Shown: piece after piece, positions 1 through 7,623 of the stretch | How the letters are laid out: every line of letters starts with the position of its first letter | Numbering within the stretch: the first letter of the stretch is position 1 | DNA from: Streptomyces sp. NBC_00370 | GTDB taxonomy: Bacteria; Actinomycetota; Actinomycetes; Streptomycetales; Streptomycetaceae | Assembly: GCF_036084755.1 (NCBI RefSeq) | Contig: NZ_CP107968.1 | Coordinates: 4,984,501-5,048,500, forward strand | Length of the DNA stretch: 64,000 bases | Direction: 5' to 3' | The notes under the pieces: model-generated | Databases searched by the model: none | The model's input: only the letters and a program-made list of their open reading frames with translations | Told to the model about the DNA's origin: nothing | Translations under genes and position numbers: made by a program

Positions 1-174
1 CTGCACGGCGTCGCGCTGGGGCGGCTGGCGATGCCCCTGATCGACGTGGCCGAACTGGACGACCTGGCGGCACTGTGCGCGGAGCTGAACCGCTACAGCT
101 TCATGCTGACGGTCGCCCCGCCCCGCATCCACGGCATGACGGGAGCCCCGGTCAACCCGATAGCCACGTTCTGA
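1..174 (+). CDS. C-terminal fragment of a putative cyclase / kynurenine formamidase-like hydrolase
   Basis: Frame 1 is open from the window edge to a TGA at 172-174 and gives 57 residues. The end of the protein, with a Tyr-Ser-Phe core, then APPRIHGMTGAPVNPIA, resembles the C-terminal signature of the cyclase family (PF04199), where a Phe-rich strand is followed by a G-x-x-G-[SA]-P-V-x-P-[IV]-A motif. The family includes metal-dependent hydrolases such as kynurenine formamidase. The N-terminal metal-binding motifs lie outside the window, so the substrate cannot be judged. Family assignment is moderately secure; function is inference. Confidence 0.6.
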   Translation: MHGVALGRLAMPLIDVAELDDLAALCAELNRYSFMLTVAPPRIHGMTGAPVNPIATF

Positions 175-310
175 GCGGCGCGACCGGCGCACCGACACTA
201 CGAGCCGCCCGTACCGTCGCCACGAGCCGCCCGTACCGGCGCCGCGAGCGGGCGGCCTGGCGCAACTACGGTCCGCCCGACGGGGATGTTCGCAATTCCG
301 TTGATGTCGT
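175..310. other. Intergenic region, possible island edge
   Basis: There is no gene here apart from the tandem repeat at 200-243. From about 290 onward the sequence becomes clearly richer in A and T than the left flank, which suggests an edge of imported DNA. No integrase, tRNA or attachment repeat was recognised. Confidence 0.4.
200..243. repeat. Two tandem 22-bp direct repeats
   Basis: ACGAGCCGCCCGTACCG occurs at the start of two adjacent 22-bp units, 200-221 and 222-243, which differ by a single base (T or G). They lie directly downstream of the cyclase stop codon. No function is visible. Confidence 0.7.
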
Positions 311-1291
311 TCATCTGACGAAAGCCCGCGCAGGTGTCTCACGGGATACATACTCCATGTCCGCCAGGAACTGGTCAGCTTTGAATGGCGAATCAAGAGC
401 TAAGACATCAGCGACGAACTCAGCTTCCCCGATTTTGAGCAGCCGCGTCCTCGCGTCCTTTACGTGGGTGAGATACCAGGGCATTACCTGGTGCCGGATC
501 CACGAGGAGTGACATACCTGCTCGTTGTTCACCGGGAAAATCACCGGCCGGATGAATTTTTTCTTGATGTAGCCGGTGATAGAGAAGAGCTCCTGGCACC
601 CTGAGTGCAGTTCGTTGAGGTTGTGCCGGTCGAGGAAGATTTTGATCAGTGAGCTGAAGACGTACTTGAACTCTTCCTGGAAGTCGGAAATTTGTGGGTC
701 GCCGGCGGTATGCAGGGTGCGTGTCAGTTGCGCGCATTGGGTGTACCACTGGCCCTGTCGCAGCGAGAAACCCAGAAGATCTTCCACTTCGCGGGGGATG
801 ACACGTGGATGCAGATTCAGACCAGTCACCGCCAGGAGAATGTCCTCGATCGCGCCTGTGAGAGCGTCGGCGAAAAGAACAATCCTGCCCTCGTGCGAGA
901 GGGCCGCAGGGTCTTTCTCGTGAATTCTTCGAAGATCGAGCACATCCTCAGCAGTCAGGTCCGTGTCGGCGGAGAAATACTCCGCCACATTGTCGGCCTG
1001 ATCGAAAAAACCTCGCTCGGCGTTGTGCGCGAACGGCCATCTGTTGAGATCATGAAGCCAGACGAGCTTGTCGACCCGCTCGACCTTTCCGGCATCGGTG
1101 ATGCCGGACATCATTTTGGTGACCAGTGCCACCCGCTCGACATGCCACAGCCGTGCGAATACCGAAACGCGGGGATCAGTTTCCTCCCCGTACACCGTGA
1201 CGAAACCGGTGATCTGGCGCAATCGATCGATGCGCGCGCTGTACTCCGCGGGCGGGGCGGTGGCGGTACTGCTCGGTAGGAGCTCACTCAT
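311..1291 (-). CDS. HD-domain protein resembling dGTP triphosphohydrolases
   Basis: This 326-residue protein carries an HD metal-site pattern: H50 in LWHVERVA, H80-D81 in WLHDLNRWPFAHNAERG, and D142 in LFADALTG. The segment around H80-D81 resembles the HDxGHPPFGHxGE signature of dGTPases, although the Gly-His after HDL is replaced by Asn-Arg, so activity on dGTP is inference. The ATG at 1291 is chosen because it overlaps the TGA of the radical SAM gene (TGATG), implying translational coupling; an in-frame start farther upstream lies inside that gene. Codon use is A/T-rich for a Streptomyces, and Leu in VLALD is encoded by TTA, so translation may depend on the bldA tRNA. It is the third gene of the operon. 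Confidence 0.7.
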   Translation of the reverse strand: MSELLPSSTATAPPAEYSARIDRLRQITGFVTVYGEETDPRVSVFARLWHVERVALVTKMMSGITDAGKVERVDKLVWLHDLNRWPFAHNAERGFFDQADNVAEYFSADTDLTAEDVLDLRRIHEKDPAALSHEGRIVLFADALTGAIEDILLAVTGLNLHPRVIPREVEDLLGFSLRQGQWYTQCAQLTRTLHTAGDPQISDFQEEFKYVFSSLIKIFLDRHNLNELHSGCQELFSITGYIKKKFIRPVIFPVNNEQVCHSSWIRHQVMPWYLTHVKDARTRLLKIGEAEFVADVLALDSPFKADQFLADMEYVSRETPARAFVR

Positions 1292-2535
1292 CAGGGCATC
1301 ACACTTCGGAAGGGCGCCGTCGGGTCGTCGCCCGCGCGCCGCCTGGCCTCTGTCGACCATGCGCTTTTCCATGCCCTGCGCCACTCGGTCGACTGTACGA
1401 CCGGTACGTAGCGCCCGCGCATGGCGTGCATAATCGTGTTGTAATCAAACTCTGACACGGCAGCCTCAATATATAGGTATTTCTTGACTTCATTGATGGA
1501 GATGCGATCGCTGTTTATCTTCAAGAAGCGCCCCAGTCTCTCACACAGTTCAGTTGGATTGTGCCCTTCTTCATGATTCGGAGGGCGAATGGGTAAGCAT
1601 CTACGGCGCTGGTCCGCAGGACAGAAACAGGGAGTGCAGCGGTCGGCGAACACGGCCGGGTTCCACGTGCCGAGCTGCTCCCTGGCCTCACTGACCAGCG
1701 CCAAGGCGCACGAGCTGTTCCGGTAGACGGGGTAGCCGACGTGCCGTCCGGCCCGGGTTGCCTCTTTCCAGCTCTCCTGATCGAACATCTGCGTCGTTCG
1801 CAGTCCCGCTCGCATCGAATCGGGTAAATGGGTGTGCAGCCGAGGATCGTCGTCGGGAACCCCGGGGCCGAGCCGTAAGCCCGTCAGTACGGAGCAGCGC
1901 ATGCCGGAATTTTTCAGGGATGCGACCCAGAAAGGCATGTCGGCGGGCGCCGGCGTCAGCTCCTGGACAAAAGGGCGCCAAAAATGAACAGCCTGCTGAT
2001 TCTTCGAGGCGCTGATCAGGCGTGCATTCGCAAGAGTGTCTTCGAAGTGGGAGATCCTGCCCCGTTCCAGGGGTATTCCGGCATTTCGAGCGAAAGATTG
2101 GCTGAAGAACCACACCACAGGCCATTCGAGCTCATCGATCTCGGCGACGGTTTCCTCTCGCAGTATTGATTTGGTGATGAGTATGGTGGTTCTCGGCCGT
2201 ATGGTCCGGGATATTTCCCGCAGTGTCTCGACCGTCGCCCGTCTGTTCTCCGGAGTCATCAGCATATCGGTGTAGTTTCCGAGACACAGTGGTGTGGGGT
2301 CTTCGAGTGGGTCAATCAGTTCGGCCCGTCGGCCGTGCAGAAACTTGTGCACTTCTTCAGCCGTGCGGCGCGGTGTGATGCGCGGGACCGGCCTGGTGGC
2401 GCGCAGACCGAGAGGGCCGAGGTAGCAGTATGCGCAGTCCGCAGGGCAGCCTGTCACCGGATCGACGCTTATCCAGGTGTCATGCTCCGCTATCAGCGGG
2501 GGTAAGTGCTGGGCCGCACTCGTCTCGGCGGTCAC
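1291..2535 (-). CDS. Radical SAM protein (spore photoproduct lyase-like core) with a second Cys cluster
   Basis: This 414-residue protein has C30, C34 and C37 in GCPADCAYCYLG, the CxxxCxxC ligand set for the S-adenosylmethionine-cleaving [4Fe-4S] cluster. The context, WISVDPVTGC before and YCYLG after, recalls SPL-type radical SAM enzymes. A second group, C300, C303, C305 and C313 (CTPCFC, then RRRC), could hold an auxiliary cluster. The GTG start at 2535 is chosen because it shares GTGA with the stop codon of the kinase-like gene; an ATG at 2622 would overlap that gene by about 90 bases. Two leucines (L11 and the one in RRCLPI) use TTA. The substrate is unknown; coupling to an HD hydrolase and a kinase-like protein suggests a dedicated pathway. 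Confidence 0.8.
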   Translation of the reverse strand: MTAETSAAQHLPPLIAEHDTWISVDPVTGCPADCAYCYLGPLGLRATRPVPRITPRRTAEEVHKFLHGRRAELIDPLEDPTPLCLGNYTDMLMTPENRRATVETLREISRTIRPRTTILITKSILREETVAEIDELEWPVVWFFSQSFARNAGIPLERGRISHFEDTLANARLISASKNQQAVHFWRPFVQELTPAPADMPFWVASLKNSGMRCSVLTGLRLGPGVPDDDPRLHTHLPDSMRAGLRTTQMFDQESWKEATRAGRHVGYPVYRNSSCALALVSEAREQLGTWNPAVFADRCTPCFCPADQRRRCLPIRPPNHEEGHNPTELCERLGRFLKINSDRISINEVKKYLYIEAAVSEFDYNTIMHAMRGRYVPVVQSTEWRRAWKSAWSTEARRRAGDDPTAPFRSVMP

Positions 2536-4412
2536 GGCCAGAGGTCCAGAAACGCTTCGCGGAGGGCTTCGTACCCGCTCAACCTGTTCTTGGCCTCCAG
2601 TACCGGGTCGGAATTCCTCCAATGGAAGGCGAACGTCTCCTCCATCAGGCTTCTGCTGTGCAGTCCCGAGCTATCGAATTGGAGCTCGAACGAATCGAAG
2701 AGGAGCCTCTGCCGCTTGGCGCGCTGCGTCCTGAAGTACGGCTCGTAAAATGATGTCTCGTCGGTGATGAGGACGGTCGCACCGACGCCGAATCTGCACA
2801 GTCTGACTTCGATCAGGGGTCCGAACTCCCGGTGCAGGATTTCGAAGCCGCCGATGCTCTCGTCCGTTTTCCTGAGTAGATCGGCGTTGAGCGTGTAGGA
2901 ACGCTCGTCATGTTCTTCGTAGGATTTGGAGAGTCCGAAGTACTCGGGTACGTAGGGACTGCAAATTGCTACCTGCACGCCGCCCCCGGCACTCAGTACG
3001 TCGCGGATTTCGCCGATGAACTGCCCTCTCGCCGAGAGATATGACTGTCCCGTCTCGGCAAGGAGGCGGACCGTCGAGATTCTGGTCGCCGCTTCTTCGA
3101 GTGCCGCCTTCTTCGCGGCGTTCCGCTGCTGGTTCACCACGCGTTCCGATCCACGTGTCGGGACGAACGCGGCCCGGCAGCGCAGGGAGGCGGCGAGAAC
3201 TTGGGGGGCGGTGGAGATCCGGGTGCCGACCTCACCCGCTCCGGACAGCCGGCGGCGCAGGGCGCAGATGGTGTAGATCAGTGATGCCGAATCCGGCTCG
3301 TCGTGGCCCAATGAGATCCCGGCCGTCCACCGCGTTCTCTTGAGGCATTCCCGCAGTAGGAACCATCGGTACATCATCAGGGCCCCCGGGAGGGTCATCT
3401 TGGGGAGGGCTTGATACATGACCTGACGCCATTGGCTGATGCATTTGACCTGCCGACTGCTGTCGTTCCTGTTCCCTTCCCCCAGACTGACCTCGTCCCG
3501 CAGCAGATACTGGACCGCCTCGAAAAGCTTCGACTGGTCCAGTCCTTCACTGCCTTCGATCCGAGGAGTGGTACGGAAGAGCAGATCTGTCTCGAATCGA
3601 GCAAAGTCCTCGAAGATGTGTCCCCGGCGGCCGTTCCCGAAGTCGATCAGATGGACTTCTGAATGAACTGAGTCCACCAGAATGTTGGCGAACCGTACAT
3701 CGCCGTGCAACAGGCGGTCGTCGTGCACAGGTGCCACGCGGATGGAGGCGATGCCCTCCTCCCACCATTCCCGGAAGCCCACCAGTTCGGGGAGGTCGGG
3801 ACAGAAAGACCGCGCAGTGTTGATAGCTGCCATAATCCCCGCGTCCCATCGGAGAGGCGGGATGTACTTGAGCAGAGGCTGGGCGACGTTCGATTCACGG
3901 ACGCTCTTGTTGTCCGCGAGGTTTAGGGCGATGGTGCGGAAACACTCGCGCAGCGTCGCTTCGGACGGGGATTCGTCGCGATTCGTGTTCCACAGATAAG
4001 ACCGGATGAGCGCCTCGAAGTCACCGTAGTTGTCAATCTCCTCGAAGGTCTTTCCGCCGATGTACCGGTATACCAACGCCGACCAGAGGTCCGGCCGGCC
4101 GTCGATCTCTACCTCCACCGGTCCGTAGATCCCGTCAACGCCGTATTCGGTCAGCCAGGGGTCGCCCCCTGTGAAGACCGCTCTGTGATCGTGCTCCGCC
4201 GTGATCTGTTCGCCCGGACCAGCTTTGAGTACGACGGGGTCCAAGTGGGCTGTCCAGATCAGTGCGACGAGCGAACCGGTATAACCGCCCGGAAGCAGAC
4301 GTATCAGCGGCTCACCCGCAGATGTCGCATCGGAGAGCGCCGGGACACTTCCGATGAGGCGTCTAATGTCGCCGGCGGACAGATGCGTATGGTGGCCGAC
4401 AATCTGCAACAC
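2532..4412 (-). CDS. Aminoglycoside phosphotransferase-like kinase fused to a PLD-like C-terminal domain
   Basis: This 626-residue protein is the first gene of the operon. Residues 35-275 look like an APH/choline-kinase fold: a Gly-rich loop (GGYTGS, 42-47), K63 in VVLKAG, the catalytic loop LLHGDVRFANILVD with H236, D238 and N243, and D257 in LIDFGNG. Residues 275-400 are helical with no recognised motif. Residues about 445-600 contain a strand-helix pattern (FIGEIRDVLSAGGGVQVAICSP, then ITDETSFYEPY) like the phospholipase D-like sensor or effector modules attached to bacterial regulators, but no HKD motif is seen. The start is GTG at 4412 with a purine-rich run just upstream; a TTG one codon later is possible. 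The substrate of the kinase is not predictable. Confidence 0.7.
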   Translation of the reverse strand: MLQIVGHHTHLSAGDIRRLIGSVPALSDATSAGEPLIRLLPGGYTGSLVALIWTAHLDPVVLKAGPGEQITAEHDHRAVFTGGDPWLTEYGVDGIYGPVEVEIDGRPDLWSALVYRYIGGKTFEEIDNYGDFEALIRSYLWNTNRDESPSEATLRECFRTIALNLADNKSVRESNVAQPLLKYIPPLRWDAGIMAAINTARSFCPDLPELVGFREWWEEGIASIRVAPVHDDRLLHGDVRFANILVDSVHSEVHLIDFGNGRRGHIFEDFARFETDLLFRTTPRIEGSEGLDQSKLFEAVQYLLRDEVSLGEGNRNDSSRQVKCISQWRQVMYQALPKMTLPGALMMYRWFLLRECLKRTRWTAGISLGHDEPDSASLIYTICALRRRLSGAGEVGTRISTAPQVLAASLRCRAAFVPTRGSERVVNQQRNAAKKAALEEAATRISTVRLLAETGQSYLSARGQFIGEIRDVLSAGGGVQVAICSPYVPEYFGLSKSYEEHDERSYTLNADLLRKTDESIGGFEILHREFGPLIEVRLCRFGVGATVLITDETSFYEPYFRTQRAKRQRLLFDSFELQFDSSGLHSRSLMEETFAFHWRNSDPVLEAKNRLSGYEALREAFLDLWP

Positions 4413-4597
4413 ATCCCCCTCTGGTCACAGTTGCCACACTCCGTACCACGCGTGCACGAAGGTAAGGCTTTGGTAAGCGAGCCAGGGTTTCCACCATACG
4501 CACGATCTGAGTGCGTGTCAGCCGAGCTGTTGGACCGGAGTTAGTGCTGCGTTCAGTTGAGGTGCGTGGTTCCCGAGCCGCGTGCTTGACTTCCTGG
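4413..4597. other. Divergent intergenic region
   Basis: This stretch separates the kinase/radical SAM/HD operon on the minus strand from a small plus-strand membrane-protein gene. It must contain the operon promoter, but I could not identify convincing -35 and -10 hexamers on either strand. Confidence 0.4.
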
Positions 4598-5065
4598 GTG
4601 GACTCTTATGTGGCGGCGGCGATAGCGATCTTAGGGACCTTGTCCGGATCTGTGGTGAACCACATGCTGCAGAGTCGCTCGACGTCCCGGTCCGAGATGT
4701 TCGCGCGGTCCGAGCGGCTGAGAGAGCAGCGACTGGCTGTATATGGTGAGTTCGCAAAGGTGATCATGACTTATCGGAGGGCGGAGTTCGTGCGTTGGGA
4801 CTCCGCGCATCGCCAACTCCCCGAGGCTGCCCGCCTAGAGGCTAAGGCAGAGTGCTACCGCATTCGGGCATCGGCCTGGCATTGTCTCTACCAGGTCGAT
4901 TTTCTGTCCGACGACCCGCGACTGGTCGATGCCGCGACGAGGGTGCTGGACATCACTGCGGATCTCCATCACGCGGCGGACGACGAAGATCTGCGCGTTC
5001 GAGGTGTGCGGGTCCGCGAAGAGCTCCGCCGGTTCGTCGAGTTCGGCTCCGCGCAGGTGCTCTGA
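4598..5065 (+). CDS. Small protein with one N-terminal membrane helix, unknown function
   Basis: The predicted protein is 155 residues from GTG 4598. Residues 4-22 (YVAAAIAILGTLSGSVVNHML) form one transmembrane helix. The rest is a charged helical region, MFARSERLREQRLAVYGEFAKVIMTYRRAEFVRW, typical of small actinobacterial proteins with a single membrane anchor and a cytoplasmic helical bundle. The start is uncertain: GTG codons at 4598 and 4610 are both possible, neither has a clear ribosome site, and an ATG farther upstream would add a non-hydrophobic N-terminus. Function is unknown. It may or may not belong to the divergent operon. Confidence 0.55.
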   Translation: MDSYVAAAIAILGTLSGSVVNHMLQSRSTSRSEMFARSERLREQRLAVYGEFAKVIMTYRRAEFVRWDSAHRQLPEAARLEAKAECYRIRASAWHCLYQVDFLSDDPRLVDAATRVLDITADLHHAADDEDLRVRGVRVREELRRFVEFGSAQVL

Positions 5066-5133
5066 AGCGAGCGCGGCGAGCGGCGCTGCGAATGGTGTGG
5101 AGACCCCGTCCTGGCTCGGCAGAATTGGCGGAG

Positions 5134-5556
5134 TTACGGGAGTTCGGCGAGCAGGGTGTGGACGCGTCGCTCGATCTCGTCGCGGATGGGCCGTACCGCT
5201 TCGATGCCCTGGCCTGCGGGGTCGTCGAGTTGCCAGTCGAGGTACCGCTTGCCGGGGAAGACGGGGCAGGTGTCGCCGCAGCCCATGGTGATGACCACGT
5301 CGGACGCCTGAACGGCCGCCGCCGTCAGCACCTTCGGCGTCTCGGCGGACAGGTCGATGCCGACCTCGGCCATGGCCCGCACGGCTGCCGGGTTCACGGT
5401 ATCGGCTGGTACGGATCCGGCGGAGCGGACCTCGATCCGGCCCTCGGCGAGGCGGGTGAGGAAGGCCGCGGCCATCTGCGAGCGGCCGGCGTTGTGGACG
5501 CACACGAACAGGACGGACGGCTTGGTCCCGGACGCGGGCGGGTTCGGGTCAGGCAT
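5134..5556 (-). CDS. arsC: Arsenate reductase, low-molecular-weight phosphatase type
   Basis: This 140-residue protein has the phosphatase-fold P-loop C19-VHNAG-R25 (CX5R) that binds arsenate. C93 and C97 in MGCGDTCPVFPGKRY are candidates to resolve the Cys-arsenate intermediate through thioredoxin or mycothiol. It reduces arsenate to arsenite in the cytoplasm, which the neighbouring Acr3 exports. Its ATG overlaps the end of acr3 by 8 bases, so the order arsR-acr3-arsC is one minus-strand operon. The reductant cannot be settled from sequence. Confidence 0.92.
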   Translation of the reverse strand: MPDPNPPASGTKPSVLFVCVHNAGRSQMAAAFLTRLAEGRIEVRSAGSVPADTVNPAAVRAMAEVGIDLSAETPKVLTAAAVQASDVVITMGCGDTCPVFPGKRYLDWQLDDPAGQGIEAVRPIRDEIERRVHTLLAELP

Positions 5557-6658
5557 GGGCGGGACCGGTGCCTTCCGGGAAGAAGCGGCGGGCGGCCAGG
5601 GCCACGTGGACCAGGCCGATGAGGACGGGAACCTCGACGAGCGGGCCGACGACTCCGGCGAGCGCCTGGCCCGAGGTGGCGCCGAAGGTGGCGATCGCGA
5701 CCGCGATGGCGAGTTCGAAGTTGTTGCCCGCCGCCGTGAACGCCAGGGTCGTCGCCTTCGGGTAACCCAGCCCGACCGCGCGGCCGGTGGCCATGGAACC
5801 GGCCCACATCACGGCGAAGTACACCAGCAGCGGCAGGGCGATCCGTACGACGTCCAGCGGCCGGGAGGTGACGGCGTCGCCCTGGAGGGCGAAGAGGACG
5901 ACGACGGTGAACAGCAGCCCGTACAGGGCGAAGGGCCCGATGCGCGGGACGAGCCTCGTCTCGTACCAGCCGCGGCCCTTGGCCTTCTCGCCCAGGCGGC
6001 GGGTGAGGAATCCGGCGAGCAGCGGGATGCCGAGGAAGACGAGGACGGAGCGGGCGATCTCCCAGACCGACACGTTCAGGGCGGTCTGTTCGAGACCGAG
6101 CCAGCCGGGGAGCACGGTCAGGTAGAACCAGCCCAGCGCGGCGAACGCGACGACCTGGAACACCGAGTTCAGCGCGACGAGCACGGCGGCGGCCTCGCGG
6201 TCGCCGCAGGCGAGGTCGTTCCAGATGATGACCATGGCGATGCAGCGGGCGAGGCCGACGATGATCAGGCCGGTGCGGTACGCGGGCAGGTCCGGCAGGA
6301 AGGCCCAGGCGAGGGCGAACATCAGGGCCGGGCCGACGAGCCAGTTCAGGACGAGGGAGGGGACGAGCAGGCGGCGGTCGCGGGTGACGGTGTCCAGGCG
6401 GTCGTAGCGGACCTTCGCGAGGACCGGGTACATCATGACGAGCAGGCCGACCGCGATCGGCAGTGAGACCCCGGTGACGGTGACCTTCGCGAGTGCGTTC
6501 CCCAGGCCGGGGACGAGGCGGCCCAGACCCAGGCCGGTGGCCATCGCGAGCAGGATCCAGACGGTGAGGAACCGGTCGAGGAACGGGAGTTGACGACCGG
6601 CCGTGATCGTTGCCGGCGTTGCCGGCGCTGCCGGCGTCGCTGTGGCGGTGTCGCTCAC
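5549..6658 (-). CDS. acr3: Arsenite efflux permease, Acr3 family
   Basis: This 369-residue membrane protein has about ten hydrophobic segments after a 28-residue Ala/Thr/Pro-rich cytoplasmic N-terminus. The signature GLARCIAMVIIWNDLACGD carries the conserved membrane Cys of Acr3 antiporters, and a second conserved region, GNNFELAIAVAIATFG, contains the functionally important Glu. It exports arsenite across the plasma membrane. The GTG at 6658 is chosen because it shares GTGA with the arsR stop codon; longer versions would run into arsR. Expression should follow ArsR derepression by arsenite. Confidence 0.92.
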   Translation of the reverse strand: MSDTATATPAAPATPATITAGRQLPFLDRFLTVWILLAMATGLGLGRLVPGLGNALAKVTVTGVSLPIAVGLLVMMYPVLAKVRYDRLDTVTRDRRLLVPSLVLNWLVGPALMFALAWAFLPDLPAYRTGLIIVGLARCIAMVIIWNDLACGDREAAAVLVALNSVFQVVAFAALGWFYLTVLPGWLGLEQTALNVSVWEIARSVLVFLGIPLLAGFLTRRLGEKAKGRGWYETRLVPRIGPFALYGLLFTVVVLFALQGDAVTSRPLDVVRIALPLLVYFAVMWAGSMATGRAVGLGYPKATTLAFTAAGNNFELAIAVAIATFGATSGQALAGVVGPLVEVPVLIGLVHVALAARRFFPEGTGPAHA

Positions 6659-7044
6659 CACGCGGTCCCGGCCGGCTGCTGCCCGGCGGGGCGGGTGAGG
6701 ATCGCGGCGAGCCGGTCCGTCATCTGCGGCAGCAGCCGGTAGTAGACCCACGTCCCGCGCCGCTCGGAGTCGATGAGCCCGGCCTGCTTCAGCAGCTTGA
6801 GGTGGTGGGAGATGGTCGGCTGGGAGACGTCGAAGGCCGGGGTCAGGTCACAGACGCAGACCTCACCGCCCGCGCGGGAGGCGATCATCGACAGCAGCCG
6901 CAGCCGCACCGGGTCACCCAGGGCCTTGAACACCTTGGCCAGATCGGCGGCCTGCTCCTCGTCCAGCGGCGCGGTGAGGAGGGTGGGGCAGCAGCCGTCA
7001 CCGTCGTCGTCCTGGCCGAGGACCACCAGCTCTTGTTTCGACAT
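6655..7044 (-). CDS. arsR: ArsR/SmtB-family arsenic-responsive repressor
   Basis: This 129-residue winged-helix protein shows the ArsR metal site EVCVCDLTP, with two Cys at the start of the DNA-recognition region, then the recognition helix SQPTISHHLKLLKQAGLI and the wing RRGTWVYYRL. Arsenite bound by these Cys would release DNA and induce the ars operon. The start ATG at 7044 (MSKQELVV) is preferred to the upstream in-frame ATG at 7107, because the latter would place the inverted-repeat operator inside the coding sequence. An N-terminal CC pair (GDGCCPTLL) may add a metal ligand. Confidence 0.92.
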   Translation of the reverse strand: MSKQELVVLGQDDDGDGCCPTLLTAPLDEEQAADLAKVFKALGDPVRLRLLSMIASRAGGEVCVCDLTPAFDVSQPTISHHLKLLKQAGLIDSERRGTWVYYRLLPQMTDRLAAILTRPAGQQPAGTAW

Positions 7045-7082
7045 GCGTCTATGTTGACGGCTGTCGATACAAGACGCAAGCT

Positions 7083-7114
7083 TGCATCGACGGTCATCGA
7101 CAGTCATCGATGCA
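7083..7114. promoter_or_regulatory. Probable ArsR operator between arsR and arsI
   Basis: Perfect 8-bp inverted arms TGCATCGA (7083-7090) and TCGATGCA (7107-7114) flank a further copy of GTCATCGAC. The element lies between the divergent arsR (start 7044) and arsI (start 7144) genes, where a shared operator is expected. A related half-site, GTCGATAC, lies nearer arsR. Confidence 0.6.
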
Positions 7115-7143
7115 GGATGTCAGAGAGATCCGGGGAGACAGCC

Positions 7144-7623
7144 ATGTCCCGTGCCCAACTCGCCCTCAACGTGGGCGACCTCGAAGCGTCGGTCGCCTTC
7201 TACTCCAAGCTGTTCGGCGTCGAACCGGCCAAGCGCCGGCCCGGCTACGCGAACTTCGCGATCAGCACCCCGCCGCTCAAACTCGTCCTCATCGAGGGCG
7301 AACCGGGTCAGGAGACCCGGCTGGACCACCTCGGCGTCGAGGTCGAGACCGCAGAGCAGGTCACCGCCGCCACCACCCGCCTCAAGGACGCCGGGCTCGC
7401 CACGTTCGAGGAGAACGACACGTCCTGCTGCTACGCCGTCCAGGACAAGGTGTGGGTCCACGGCCCCGGCAGGGAGCCCTGGGAGGTCTACGTCGTCAAG
7501 GCGGACGCCGACCGGATGGGCGCCGCCCCCGGCGAAGTCCTCGTCAGTGGCCGGGTGTCGACGACTTCTTCCGGGGTTCCCGGCCCTTGCTGCTCTGCTC
7601 GTTCTTCTGAGGGCGTCGGGTGA
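7144..7623 (+). CDS. arsI: ArsI/CadI-family VOC metalloenzyme, candidate organoarsenical C-As lyase
   Basis: This 159-residue glyoxalase-fold protein starts at ATG 7144 behind GGGGAGA. Predicted metal ligands Q5, H62 and E114 match the Gln-His-Glu set known for ArsI, and C95-C96 form the vicinal Cys pair that binds trivalent organoarsenicals. The role would be cleavage of the carbon-arsenic bond of methylated or aromatic As(III), adding to arsenite export by Acr3. It is divergent from arsR across the presumed operator. The last 27 codons overlap the convergent methionine aminopeptidase gene by 80 bases, and the tail is unlike the rest of the family fold, so it may be a recent extension. Confidence 0.85.
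   Translation: MSRAQLALNVGDLEASVAFYSKLFGVEPAKRRPGYANFAISTPPLKLVLIEGEPGQETRLDHLGVEVETAEQVTAATTRLKDAGLATFEENDTSCCYAVQDKVWVHGPGREPWEVYVVKADADRMGAAPGEVLVSGRVSTTSSGVPGPCCSARSSEGVG

Noticed and set aside
1..5070. Conjugative element or prophage
   Set aside because: No integrase, replication, transfer or capsid gene is visible; only composition suggests import.
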